This document shows, piece by piece, positions 1 through 6,961 of a DNA stretch of 11,145 nt. Below the pieces are notes generated by a model. The model saw nothing but the letters and a program-made list of their open reading frames with translations, was not told the origin of the DNA and ran no database searches. Source of the stretch: Pseudomonadota bacterium (GTDB taxonomy: Bacteria > Pseudomonadota > Gammaproteobacteria > JAKAQQ01). The position numbers were made by a program, and so were the translations under genes. Each line of letters starts with the position of its first letter. The first letter of the stretch is position 1. The stretch lies in the NCBI GenBank assembly GCA_021852325.1, contig JAJZNM010000105.1, forward strand, positions 1 to 11,145, in the 5' to 3' direction.

Positions 1-767
1 GGGCGGGCGACATGACCGGTGACCGAAAAGATCTTGGGCCCGCCGGCGCCCGGGACCCCCTGGTCTGCGAACCACTGGGCGCCCCGTCTCAGGATGGCGG
101 GAACCGAGGCCAGGGTTTCGGTGTTGTTGATGGTCGTCGGGTGCCCGTACAGCCCATAGCTCGCGGGGAACGGCGGCTTGAAGCGTGGGAACCCCTTCTT
201 GCCTTCGAGGGATTCGAGGAGCGCGGTTTCCTCCCCGCAAATGTAGGCGCCCGCACCGAGATGGGTATGGAGATCGATCGAAACGCCGCTGCCCCGGATG
301 TCCGGGCCGAGCCAGCCCTCCCGGTACGCTTCCCCGAGAGCGGCCTCGAAGCGGTGGTAGGGTTCGTCCATGAACTCCCCGCGGATGTAGTTGTAACCCA
401 CGTTCACGCCCATTGCATAACACGCAATGGCCATCCCCTCGACCAGGGCATGCGGGTTGAACCGGAGAATGTCACGGTCCTTGCAGGTCCCGGGCTCGCT
501 TTCGTCGGAGTTGCAGACGATATACTTCGGGCCCTGTCCGCCCTGCGGCATGAATCCCCATTTGACGCCGGTCGGGAAACCGGCCCCTCCCCGCCCCCTC
601 AACCCGGACTGCTTGACGGTCTCGATGACCGAGGCTCGTGGGATCTTTTCTTTGAGGATCCGCTCCCAGGCCTCGTAGCCACCGGTCGCGCGATAGGTCT
701 CGAGACTCCACGGCACCTCATGGTCCAGGGTGGCATAGCAAACCGGTCCCGCGTGACAGTCACTCAT
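1..767 (-). CDS. nuoF: NADH-quinone oxidoreductase subunit F (partial, 3' end off the left edge)
   Basis: NuoF is the NADH-binding peripheral-arm subunit of respiratory complex I. It carries FMN and [4Fe-4S] cluster N3 and takes electrons from NADH on the cytoplasmic side. The frame is open for 255 codons from ATG at 767 to the edge. The glycine-rich nucleotide/FMN motif GRGGAGFPTG is at residues 58-67, SDESEPGTCKDR at 87-98, the GAGAYICGEETALLESLEG segment at 171-189, and the GHPTTINNTETL segment at 208-219. The C-terminal part with the SCGxCxPCR cluster-N3 cysteines lies outside the window; the family is usually about 420-440 residues. The start codon overlaps the nuoE stop as ATGA, which suggests translational coupling and supports this start. 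No internal stop or frameshift is seen. Identity is very secure. Confidence 0.96.
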   Translation of the reverse strand, partial: MSDCHAGPVCYATLDHEVPWSLETYRATGGYEAWERILKEKIPRASVIETVKQSGLRGRGGAGFPTGVKWGFMPQGGQGPKYIVCNSDESEPGTCKDRDILRFNPHALVEGMAIACYAMGVNVGYNYIRGEFMDEPYHRFEAALGEAYREGWLGPDIRGSGVSIDLHTHLGAGAYICGEETALLESLEGKKGFPRFKPPFPASYGLYGHPTTINNTETLASVPAILRRGAQWFADQGVPGAGGPKIFSVTGHVAR

Positions 768-1255
768 GGCAGTCCATCCAGGATCTCGTCCACCCGCTCG
801 GGCGTGAGATGCTCGTGGTAGATGTGATCGACCATCATCATCGGTGCACCGGCACACGCGGCCAGACATTCCTCCTCAGGCTTGAGATAGAACCGTCCAT
901 CCGGAGTCGACTGCCCGGGACGGATGCCCAGGCGTTTCTCGATGTGGGACAGGATCGACTCGCCCCCACAGATGAGGCATGAGACATTTGTGCAGACCGA
1001 GATCGTGTGCCGGCCGACCGGCTTGCGCTCATACATCGAATAGAAGCTGGCCACCTCCTCGACCTCGACCGGGGGCAGGCCGAGATAGCCGGCGACCGCC
1101 TCCAGCGCTTCCGGGCTGAGCCACCCATGGTTTTTCTCCTGCACGATCCGGAGTGCGGCGAGCACCGCCGAGCGCTTGCCGAAAGGCGGATACTTGGCCA
1201 CCCACCGGTCGATCTCGGCCCGGACGTCCGGCGTGAGGAGATCTCGGCCCGTCAC
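764..1255 (-). CDS. nuoE: NADH-quinone oxidoreductase subunit E (24 kDa, [2Fe-2S])
   Basis: NuoE is the thioredoxin-fold subunit of the complex I NADH-dehydrogenase module and binds [2Fe-2S] cluster N1a beside NuoF. The 163-residue product is of normal length. A helical N-terminal region contains the familiar HGWLSPEALEAVA and SFYSMY segments (residues 43-55 and 70-75). The four cluster ligands are visible as C88-x4-C93 (CTNVSC) and C130-x3-C134 (ECLAACAGAP). The start is GTG at 1255, which overlaps the nuoD TGA as GTGA. No ATG upstream of the conserved region competes with it. The 3' end overlaps nuoF by four bases. Membership in the nuo operon and the intact cysteine pattern make the call secure; only the non-ATG start is slightly uncertain. 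Confidence 0.95.
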   Translation of the reverse strand: MTGRDLLTPDVRAEIDRWVAKYPPFGKRSAVLAALRIVQEKNHGWLSPEALEAVAGYLGLPPVEVEEVASFYSMYERKPVGRHTISVCTNVSCLICGGESILSHIEKRLGIRPGQSTPDGRFYLKPEEECLAACAGAPMMMVDHIYHEHLTPERVDEILDGLP

Positions 1256-2505
1256 CGGTCGATCTCCCCGAACACGATATCCTGGGTTCCGATGATCGCG
1301 ACCAGGTCAGCAATCATGTGGCCACGGGACATCTCGTCCAGCGCGGCAAGATGCGGGAATCCGGCCGGGCGCACCTTGACCCGGTAGGGCTTGTTGGCGC
1401 CATCAGACACGAGATAGATCCCGAACTCCCCCTTCGGGTGCTCGACCGCGGCGTAGACCTCTCCTTCCGGAACCACATAGCCTTCCGTAAACAGCTTGAA
1501 GTGGTGGATCAGGGCTTCCATGTCGTGCTTCATCACGGCACGCGGCGGAGCGACCACCTTGTAGTCATCAATGAGGACCGGGCCCGGATGGCTCGCGAGC
1601 CAGTCCACGCACTGACGGACCAGGCGGTTCGACTGGCGCATCTCCTCGATCCGCACGAGGTAACGGTCATAGCAGTCGCCCATCCGCCCGATGGGGATGT
1701 CGAACTCGAGCTCGTCATAGACTTCATAGGGCTGCAACTTCCGCAAATCCCAGGCCACCCCGGAGCCGCGCAGCATAGGACCCGTGAAGCCGAGCTGGAG
1801 CGCGCGTTCCGCCGTGACGACCCCGATGCCGACCGTACGCTGTTTCCAGATCCGGTTGTCCGTGAGCAGCGCTTCCGACTCGTCGATCCGCTTCGGGAAG
1901 CGCTCGGTAAAATCGCGGATGAAATCCAGGAGGGATCCCTCGCGATTCCGGTTGCGCTCGCGGAGTTCCCGCTTGGAACGCCAGCGCGAGGGCGCGTATT
2001 GCGGCATCCGGTCCGGCAGATCGGCATGCACGCCGCCCGGGCGGTAATAGGTGGCATGCATGCGCGCGCCCGAGACGGCTTCGTACATGTCCATGATGTC
2101 TTCCCGGTCCCGGAAACAGTACAGGAACACGCTCATCGCGCCGATGTCGAGTGCATGGGCTCCGAGCCAGAGCAGATGGTTCGTGATCCGGGTCAGTTCA
2201 TCGAACAGGACCCGGATGTAGCGGGCCCGAAGGGGAATTTCGATCCCGAGCAGGCGCTCGATGGCGAGGACGTAGGCGTGCTCGTTCGCCATCATGGACA
2301 CGTAGTCGAGCCGGTCCATATAGCCGATGCTCTGGTTGAAGGGTTTGCTTTCCGCGAGCTTCTCGGTGGCCCGGTGCAGGAGTCCCACATGGGGGTCCAC
2401 CTTGCGGATCACCTCGCCGTCCATCTCGAGGACGAGACGCAGGACCCCGTGTGCGGCCGGATGCTGGGGGCCGAAGTTCATCGTGTAGTTCTGGATCTCA
2501 GGCAT
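1252..2505 (-). CDS. nuoD: NADH-quinone oxidoreductase subunit D (49 kDa)
   Basis: NuoD is the 49-kDa subunit at the interface of the peripheral and membrane arms. With NuoB it forms the quinone-binding cavity. The chosen ATG at 2505 gives 417 residues beginning MPEIQNYTMNFGPQHP, the classic start of the family. A longer in-frame start at 2550 would add 15 residues without family support and would lie inside nuoC. Hallmarks are NFGPQHPAAHG, PHVGLLHRATEKL (the quinone-site histidine loop), DRLDYVSMMANEHAY (the quinone-site tyrosine), and the C-terminal IGTQDIVFGEIDR. The HRATEKL variant, with Ala rather than Gly, is to my recollection also found in betaproteobacterial NuoD. The gene overlaps nuoC by 8 bases upstream and nuoE by 4 bases downstream. 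It appears complete. Confidence 0.97.
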   Translation of the reverse strand: MPEIQNYTMNFGPQHPAAHGVLRLVLEMDGEVIRKVDPHVGLLHRATEKLAESKPFNQSIGYMDRLDYVSMMANEHAYVLAIERLLGIEIPLRARYIRVLFDELTRITNHLLWLGAHALDIGAMSVFLYCFRDREDIMDMYEAVSGARMHATYYRPGGVHADLPDRMPQYAPSRWRSKRELRERNRNREGSLLDFIRDFTERFPKRIDESEALLTDNRIWKQRTVGIGVVTAERALQLGFTGPMLRGSGVAWDLRKLQPYEVYDELEFDIPIGRMGDCYDRYLVRIEEMRQSNRLVRQCVDWLASHPGPVLIDDYKVVAPPRAVMKHDMEALIHHFKLFTEGYVVPEGEVYAAVEHPKGEFGIYLVSDGANKPYRVKVRPAGFPHLAALDEMSRGHMIADLVAIIGTQDIVFGEIDR

Positions 2506-3220
2506 GGTCTTCGGGCGGCGGTTGCGGGGCAGGCTCCGCGTAACGGGCATCGTGCCGGATCACCCGGGGCACGAGCTGGCGGGGCACGATCGAGACGGGT
2601 TCATAGACCACCCGTCCGGCCTCGGGATCGTATCGGACCTCCACTTCACCGGACAGCGGGAAGTCCTTGCGGAACGGGTGGCCGATGAATCCATAGTCGG
2701 TGAGGATGCGGCGGAGGTCGGGATGGCCGACAAACAGGATGCCGAAGAGATCAAAGACTTCACGTTCGAACCAGTTGGCGGAGGCGTAGAGGGGAACGAC
2801 CGAGGGGATCTCAGGTACCGCATCCGCGTTCGTGAACACCTTGAGCCGCAGGCGCCAGTTCTCGGACAGGGACAAGAGGTGATAGACGACGGCAAAACGC
2901 CCCGCCGGCCGGTCGGCCCGGGTCGCACGATCCGTGACCGGGTCACGGGTCACTGCCCGGCTGAATCCGGTTTGTGTGCTGGACTCGGTCACCCAGTCTT
3001 CCTCGCCGTAGGTGAGGTAGTCGACGGCCGTGACATCGATCAGCTGCTCGAAATGGAAACGCGGATCGTCCCGAAGCGTCTTCATCACCGTGAAGAGCTG
3101 GTCCGGGGCCACCGTCCACACCACTTCCCCGACGCGATTGACCGTGACCGCAGCCTCCGGCCACACGCCGAGGATCCGGCCGCGCAGTTCGTCGGGGGCC
3201 GATTGCACGGGATCGGTCAT
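2498..3220 (-). CDS. nuoC: NADH-quinone oxidoreductase subunit C (30 kDa)
   Basis: NuoC is the 30-kDa peripheral-arm subunit that packs against NuoD near the quinone site. In this organism nuoC and nuoD are separate genes, unlike the fused nuoCD of E. coli. The 240-residue product contains the family signature FEREVFDLFGILFVGHPDLR at residues 151-170, continuing through RRIL to FIGHPFRKDFPL at 178-189. The start at 3220 overlaps the nuoB TGA as ATGA, with AGGCGG a few bases upstream as a plausible ribosome site. An in-frame ATG at 3313 lies inside nuoB and would add residues with no family similarity. A less conserved stretch at about 75-107, rich in Thr, Arg and Asp, precedes the RFAVVYHLLS strand. 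The C-terminus ends in a proline-rich tail (PAPQPPPED). Confidence 0.96.
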   Translation of the reverse strand: MTDPVQSAPDELRGRILGVWPEAAVTVNRVGEVVWTVAPDQLFTVMKTLRDDPRFHFEQLIDVTAVDYLTYGEEDWVTESSTQTGFSRAVTRDPVTDRATRADRPAGRFAVVYHLLSLSENWRLRLKVFTNADAVPEIPSVVPLYASANWFEREVFDLFGILFVGHPDLRRILTDYGFIGHPFRKDFPLSGEVEVRYDPEAGRVVYEPVSIVPRQLVPRVIRHDARYAEPAPQPPPEDHA

Positions 3221-3732
3221 GAAGCCGCCTGGATGATAGGCGCTCTCTGCCGCCGGATTTTTTTCTGCAGCTGCAGAATCCCATACAGCAGCGCCTCGGC
3301 GGTCGGGGGGCATCCCGGGACATAGATGTCGACGGGCACGATGCGGTCACAGCCCCGGACCACCGAGTAGGAGTAGTGGTAGTAGCCACCGCCATTGGCA
3401 CACGATCCCATGGAAATCACCCACTTGGGTTCCGGCATCTGGTCGTAAACGCGCCTTAAGGCGGGGGCCATCTTGTTGACGAGCGTCCCGGCCACGATCA
3501 TCACATCGGATTGGCGGGGACTCGGCCGGAACACGACCCCAAACTGGTCCAGGTCATAACGGGCGGCCCCGGCATGCATCATCTCGACGGCACAGCAGGC
3601 CAGTCCGAAGGTCATGGGCCAGAGCGAACCGGTCCGCGCCCAGTTGACGAGCTGGTCCAGAGACGTCGTGGCATAGCCGGTCCGGTCCAGATGTCCAAGT
3701 TCAGGGGGCAGTCTCGCTCCGCTCATTCCCAT
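3217..3732 (-). CDS. nuoB: NADH-quinone oxidoreductase subunit B (PSST, cluster N2)
   Basis: NuoB carries [4Fe-4S] cluster N2, the last electron carrier before quinone. With the start at 3732 the product has 171 residues. The ligands are the tandem C46-C47 in GLACCAVEMMH, C111 in SMGSCANGGGYYHY, and C141 in YVPGCPPTAEAL. The RTGSLWPMTFGLACC segment and VFRPSPRQSDVMIVAGT are also typical. Two in-frame ATGs are possible: 3732, with a G-rich AAGGGGGGA about six bases upstream, and 3726, which forms the ATGA overlap used elsewhere in this operon. They differ by two residues, and I cannot decide between them. An ATG at 3753 lies deeper in nuoA and is less likely. The stop overlaps nuoC by four bases. 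Confidence 0.96.
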   Translation of the reverse strand: MGMSGARLPPELGHLDRTGYATTSLDQLVNWARTGSLWPMTFGLACCAVEMMHAGAARYDLDQFGVVFRPSPRQSDVMIVAGTLVNKMAPALRRVYDQMPEPKWVISMGSCANGGGYYHYSYSVVRGCDRIVPVDIYVPGCPPTAEALLYGILQLQKKIRRQRAPIIQAAS

Positions 3733-4079
3733 TCCAGTCCCCCCTTGCTCCACTCGTAAAGGAATCCCACGACGAGGACCAGGAGAAAAAGCGCCATGGC
3801 CCAGAAACCGGGCCAGCCGATGTTGCGCAACGCAACCGCCCAGGGAAAGAGGAAGGTGATCTCGAGATCAAACAGGATGAAGAGGATTGCGACCAGGTAG
3901 TAACGGACTTCGAACTTCATGCGGGCGTCTTCGAACGGCTCGAACCCGCATTCATAAGGCCGGGTCTTGGCCGGATCGCGCCGGCGCGGCCCGAGCAGGA
4001 ATCCCAGCGAGAGCAATGCCGTACCGACCGCTACGCCGACACCCAGGAACAGGAGAACGGTCAGGTAGTTTGGAAGCAT
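3723..4079 (-). CDS. nuoA: NADH-quinone oxidoreductase subunit A
   Basis: NuoA is a small membrane subunit of complex I next to the quinone cavity. The 118-residue product has three predicted transmembrane helices at about residues 6-29, 61-81 and 93-111. The conserved cytoplasmic loop PYECGFEPFEDARMKFEVRY (41-60) carries the conserved cysteine, and the second helix carries the acidic FDLEITFLFPW motif. It is the first gene of the nuo operon here. It starts 118 bases after the tRNA-Leu 3' end and overlaps nuoB at its own 3' end. Whether it has its own promoter or depends on readthrough from secG and the tRNA is not settled by the sequence; a weak -10-like TAAAAT lies 33 bases upstream. Confidence 0.96.
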   Translation of the reverse strand: MLPNYLTVLLFLGVGVAVGTALLSLGFLLGPRRRDPAKTRPYECGFEPFEDARMKFEVRYYLVAILFILFDLEITFLFPWAVALRNIGWPGFWAMALFLLVLVVGFLYEWSKGGLEWE

Positions 4080-4111
4080 CGCGAGTGCAGGGCCTCGAAG
4101 TCGATGCTGTT

Positions 4112-4117
4112 ATTTTA
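4112..4117 (-). promoter_or_regulatory. Possible -10 element upstream of nuoA
   Basis: Read on the minus strand this is TAAAAT, one mismatch from the sigma-70 -10 consensus. It is embedded in a locally AT-rich patch (GGTTAAAATAAC) within otherwise GC-rich sequence. It lies 33 bases before the nuoA start. No convincing TTGACA-like -35 box stands 16-18 bases further upstream, so the call is weak. Confidence 0.25.
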
Positions 4118-4118
4118 A

Positions 4119-4150
4119 CCGATGCAACCCGGACCTGCTCTGCATCCGGG
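4119..4150 (-). other. Mutually exclusive inverted repeats in the nuoA leader
   Basis: Two inverted repeats share bases in the 118-base gap between tRNA-Leu and nuoA. GATGCA (4121-4126) pairs with TGCATC (4141-4146), extendable by CCG/CGG across one bulged base. CCCGGA (4128-4133) pairs with TCCGGG (4145-4150). Because 4145-4146 belong to both right arms, only one stem can form at a time. No T-run follows on the minus strand, so it is not an intrinsic terminator for the upstream genes. It could be a regulatory or processing structure, or chance in GC-rich DNA. The rest of the gap (4080-4197) shows nothing else I can name with confidence. Confidence 0.3.
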
Positions 4151-4197
4151 CCACGCGGTACCGGTCATTGGTCCGACCCGGCCGGTTTTTCCCTCAC

Positions 4198-4282
4198 TGG
4201 TGCCGACGGTGAGACTCGAACTCACACGGCTCGCGCCACCGCCCCCTCAAGACGGCGTGTCTACCAATTCCACCACGTCGGC
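4198..4282 (-). tRNA. leuU: tRNA-Leu(GAG), CCA encoded
   Basis: The minus strand folds into a class II tRNA of 85 bases including an encoded CCA at 4198-4200. The acceptor arms GCCGACG and CGTCGGC pair perfectly, followed by discriminator A. The D-arm contains AATTGGTAGA. The anticodon stem CCGTC/GGCGG (one G-U) closes the loop TTGAGGG with anticodon GAG at 4246-4248. A long variable arm (GGC-GCGA-GCC) identifies the Leu/Ser/Tyr class, and the T-arm GTGAG-TTCGAGT-CTCAC is canonical. GAG reads leucine codons CUC and CUU. The same tRNA (leuU in E. coli) follows secG in many Gammaproteobacteria. Only 35 bases separate it from the secG stop, so it is probably cut from a shared transcript. Confidence 0.97.
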
Positions 4283-4317
4283 GAGTACCGAGACCTTCCT
4301 CCCCTGCAACCGGACCG

Positions 4318-4689
4318 TCAACCTTTCGTGCCCGGAGCCGGAAGCGGCCGGGAGGCCTTGACGGGGGCCGGGAGCGGTTTCGAAGACTTGGGCACCCGGA
4401 TCACCTGATGCGGCTTGGCCCGCAAGACGAGCCCGGCGCCAGCGCCCGCTCCACCTCCCGCTTGTGTCACATACGTCAGGGCAATGCAGTTTGCAAAAAA
4501 GAGCACTGCGGCGATGGCCGTCGTCCGGCTGAGGAAGTTGGCGGCTCCTCGTGCGCCGAATACCGTCCCCGAGGCACCCGCCCCGAATCCGGCTCCCGCA
4601 TCCGCACCTTTGCCATGCTGCAAGAGGATGATGACGAGCAGCAGGATCGCCAGCACAAACTGAAAAGCAGTCAACAGTATCAGCAACAT
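4318..4689 (-). CDS. secG: Preprotein translocase subunit SecG
   Basis: SecG is the accessory subunit of the SecYEG channel in the inner membrane and stimulates SecA-driven export. The 123-residue product has two transmembrane helices at about residues 3-23 and 55-75. Between them lies the family motif LLQHGKGADAGAGFGAGASG (22-41) leading into TVFG, rich in Gly and Ala. After helix 2 comes a Gly-Ala run, then a basic, proline-rich tail with a near-repeat: SKPLPAP at 103-109 and SRPLPAP at 113-119, separated by VKA. The tail is low-complexity and probably disordered. The ATG at 4689 is 8 bases after the tpiA TAG, with AGGG shortly upstream, so the gene is likely co-transcribed with tpiA. Confidence 0.94.
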   Translation of the reverse strand: MLLILLTAFQFVLAILLLVIILLQHGKGADAGAGFGAGASGTVFGARGAANFLSRTTAIAAVLFFANCIALTYVTQAGGGAGAGAGLVLRAKPHQVIRVPKSSKPLPAPVKASRPLPAPGTKG

Positions 4690-4697
4690 CGTGAACC

Positions 4698-5534
4698 CTA
4701 GCCCCTCAAGGATGAATCCGCTCCGCAGCCACTTTTCGGCATCCCTCCCGCCATGGACCGGCAGAGCGCGACCATGGAATCCGCTTCGACCGACGCGCCA
4801 CCGACGAGCAGACCATCCACTCCATCGAGCGCACCGAGTACGGCCGCGTTCCCGGCACCCACACTGCCTCCGTAAAACAGGCGAAGCCGGTCGGCCATTG
4901 TAGCATCAGATGCTGCCACATGGCTCCGGATCCAGGCCGCAACCTCGCGGAGGTTGTCCGCCGTGGCCGGGATCCCAGTGCCGATGGACCAGACCGGCTC
5001 ATAGGCAATCCAGAGGGCATTCAACGCCTCGGTCGAGAGGCGGTCCAGGGCCCCGAGCTGCCTCGCGAGCACCCGCTCCGTTTCGCCCGCACGCCGCTCC
5101 TCTGCAGTCTCCCCGATACAAACGATCGGCGTGAGCCCGGCCCGCGCCGACTGTTCGGCTTTGCGGGCCACCACGGGGTCGGTCTCCCCGAAAAGCCTCC
5201 GGCGCTCGGAATGGCCGACGAGGGCATAGCGTGCCCCCGCCTCGTAGGCCATGGCCGCTGAAATCTCACCCGTGAAGGGTCCCGCGGACTCGGCCGAGAC
5301 ATTCTGGATGCCGAGCGCGAGGGCCCCCTCGTGGAGGCGCCCCCGGGCCCGCTCGAGCCAGACCGCGGGCGGACACAAAATGACCTGGATCGGTCGCGAA
5401 TGGATTTCCTCGAGCCCTTGAACCGCCTGGATCCACTGATCGAGATGGGGGCCGGTGCCCTGGAGCTTCCAGTTCGCGATGAGGGTCTTCCCCCGGTGAC
5501 CGGCAACGGGAGTCCGCGGCGAATCCCGGTTCAC
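4698..5534 (-). CDS. tpiA: Triosephosphate isomerase
   Basis: TpiA interconverts dihydroxyacetone phosphate and glyceraldehyde 3-phosphate in glycolysis and gluconeogenesis in the cytoplasm. The catalytic residues are all visible: N21 and K23 in ANWKLQG, H108 in LVGHSERR, and E179 in AYEPVWSIGTG. Phosphate-binding loop 6 (SIGTGIPAT, 183-191), YGGSV (221-225) and GLLVGGASV (241-249) are also present. The N-terminal motif is ANWKLQG rather than the commoner NWKMNG, but its Asn and Lys are kept. The start is GTG at 5534, which overlaps the glmM TGA as GTGA. At 278 residues it is somewhat longer than the usual 250 or so, owing to a short N-terminal extension and a C-terminal tail (about 262-278). 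It ends in TAG, and secG follows closely. Confidence 0.95.
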   Translation of the reverse strand: MNRDSPRTPVAGHRGKTLIANWKLQGTGPHLDQWIQAVQGLEEIHSRPIQVILCPPAVWLERARGRLHEGALALGIQNVSAESAGPFTGEISAAMAYEAGARYALVGHSERRRLFGETDPVVARKAEQSARAGLTPIVCIGETAEERRAGETERVLARQLGALDRLSTEALNALWIAYEPVWSIGTGIPATADNLREVAAWIRSHVAASDATMADRLRLFYGGSVGAGNAAVLGALDGVDGLLVGGASVEADSMVALCRSMAGGMPKSGCGADSSLRG

Positions 5535-6961
5535 CGTGCGGCATCCCGCAGCTCGGTGAGCCGTTCGACGAGCTGCCTCGTCGCCTGCTCCAGGGTACCC
5601 GCTTCACCGCCCTCGACCGTCACCCGGAGGAGCGGCTCGGTTCCGGAGGGACGGATCAGGATCCTGGCCGGACTGCCGAGAAGCCGCCGGGCAGATTCGA
5701 GATCCGGGCTCATCTCCTGGGAATCCGGCAGCCCGCAATCCCGTGGCCAGGCGATATTGACCGTCTTCTGCGGATAACGGTTGAGCCCGGAAAGGAGGCT
5801 CGAGAGTGGACGCGCCTCGCGCCAGATCGCACGGATCACCTGAAGCGCGGTGATCAGGCCATCGCCCGTGGGGGACAGGTCGAGATGGATGACATGCCCG
5901 GAGCTCTCGCCACCGAGCACACCCCCCTCCGCTTCGAGACGGGCCAGCACGTGGCGGTCGCCGACCGGTGCCCGGCAAAACGGGATCTGGCGCTCGCGGA
6001 GCGATTCCTCGAGTCCGAGGTTGCTCATCACCGTGCCGACCACAGGACCGTGCAGGCGATGTTCCGCGAGGCGGTCACAGGCCAGGATGTAGAGCACGGC
6101 GTCACCGTCGACGATCTCGCCACCCGCATCGACGAGGATCACACGATCCCCGTCGCCATCGAATGCCACGCCAAGGTCGGCCCGATGGGCCAGCACCGTG
6201 CGGGCGAGGGTTTCGGGATGAAGGGAACCCACTTCGTGGTTGATGTTGACCCCGTTGGGATCCACCCCGATCGGGATGACGCGTGCGCCCAGCCGTTCGA
6301 ACAGGGCGGGCGCGAGCCGGTAGGTTGCCCCATGGGCACAGTCCACGCAAATCGTCCATCCGGACAGGCTCATGTCGGCGGGGACCGAAGCCAGGCAGAA
6401 ATCGAGATACCGTTCATTGGCGTCGTCCAGACGCCGCACCTGGCCGAGCGTGCCCAGTGAAACGAGTTTCAGGGGCTCTTGCAACCGCTCCTCGATCTCC
6501 CGCTCGAGGGCATCGGGGAGTTTGCGTCCATCCGGGCCAAAAAACTTGATCCCATTGTCCTCGTAGGGGTTATGCGAAGCGCTGATCACAACTCCGGCCG
6601 CGGCACCGATCGCGGTCGTGAGGTAGGAGACCCCCGGCGTCGGGAACGGGCCCAGGAGAAAGACCGAGGCACCCGCGGCCGAGAGGCCCGACTCGAGGGC
6701 AGACTCGAAAAGGTATCCTGAGTTGCGGGTATCTTTCCCGATCACGACGCCCCGATGGGCCTGGTCGCGTCCGAGAACACAGCCTGCGGCCCATCCGAGC
6801 TTGAGCACCCATTCGGGGGTCATCGGTGGCAGCCCGACTTCGCCGCGGATGCCATCGGTCCCAAAAAACCTGCGCCGACCAGCTCCCTCCGCCGTCTCCC
6901 GCACACGCTGAGCGGGTTCGGTTCGCATCGGCCGTTCAGGCCGCAATCGGGGACGAGCCAT
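5531..6961 (-). CDS. glmM: Phosphoglucosamine mutase
   Basis: GlmM converts glucosamine 6-phosphate to glucosamine 1-phosphate on the way to UDP-GlcNAc for peptidoglycan and LPS. The four alpha-phosphohexomutase signatures are in order: the catalytic phosphoserine loop ISASHNP (126-132; the Ser before His is the likely phosphorylated residue), metal-binding DGDGDR (268-273), sugar-binding GGESSGH (350-356), and phosphate-binding RPSGTEPLLRV (437-447). FFGTDGIRG is at 32-40. The ATG at 6961 gives 476 residues and overlaps folP by 26 bases, with GAGGCG just upstream. An in-frame ATG at 6928, after the folP stop, would give 465 residues, nearer the family's usual 445-450. The start is therefore uncertain. 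The arginine-rich extension ahead of FFGTDGIRG looks unconserved. Confidence 0.95.
   Translation of the reverse strand: MARPRLRPERPMRTEPAQRVRETAEGAGRRRFFGTDGIRGEVGLPPMTPEWVLKLGWAAGCVLGRDQAHRGVVIGKDTRNSGYLFESALESGLSAAGASVFLLGPFPTPGVSYLTTAIGAAAGVVISASHNPYEDNGIKFFGPDGRKLPDALEREIEERLQEPLKLVSLGTLGQVRRLDDANERYLDFCLASVPADMSLSGWTICVDCAHGATYRLAPALFERLGARVIPIGVDPNGVNINHEVGSLHPETLARTVLAHRADLGVAFDGDGDRVILVDAGGEIVDGDAVLYILACDRLAEHRLHGPVVGTVMSNLGLEESLRERQIPFCRAPVGDRHVLARLEAEGGVLGGESSGHVIHLDLSPTGDGLITALQVIRAIWREARPLSSLLSGLNRYPQKTVNIAWPRDCGLPDSQEMSPDLESARRLLGSPARILIRPSGTEPLLRVTVEGGEAGTLEQATRQLVERLTELRDAAR

Noticed and set aside
12..821. Plus-strand open frame of 269 codons at the left edge
   Set aside because: It mirrors nuoF and the 3' end of nuoE, whose minus-strand translation is unmistakable; the plus-strand product looks like nothing known.
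1318..2688. Long plus-strand open frame of 456 codons opposite nuoD and nuoC
   Set aside because: It lies entirely antisense to well-conserved nuo genes, its translation resembles no family, and long antisense frames are expected in GC-rich coding DNA with strong third-position bias.
4160..4190. GC-rich palindromic stretch followed by TTTTT near the tRNA 3' end, terminator-like on the plus strand
   Set aside because: The T-run is on the plus strand and no plus-strand gene ends here; the stem is short and interrupted. On the minus strand it would be an A-run, so it cannot terminate the secG-tRNA transcript.
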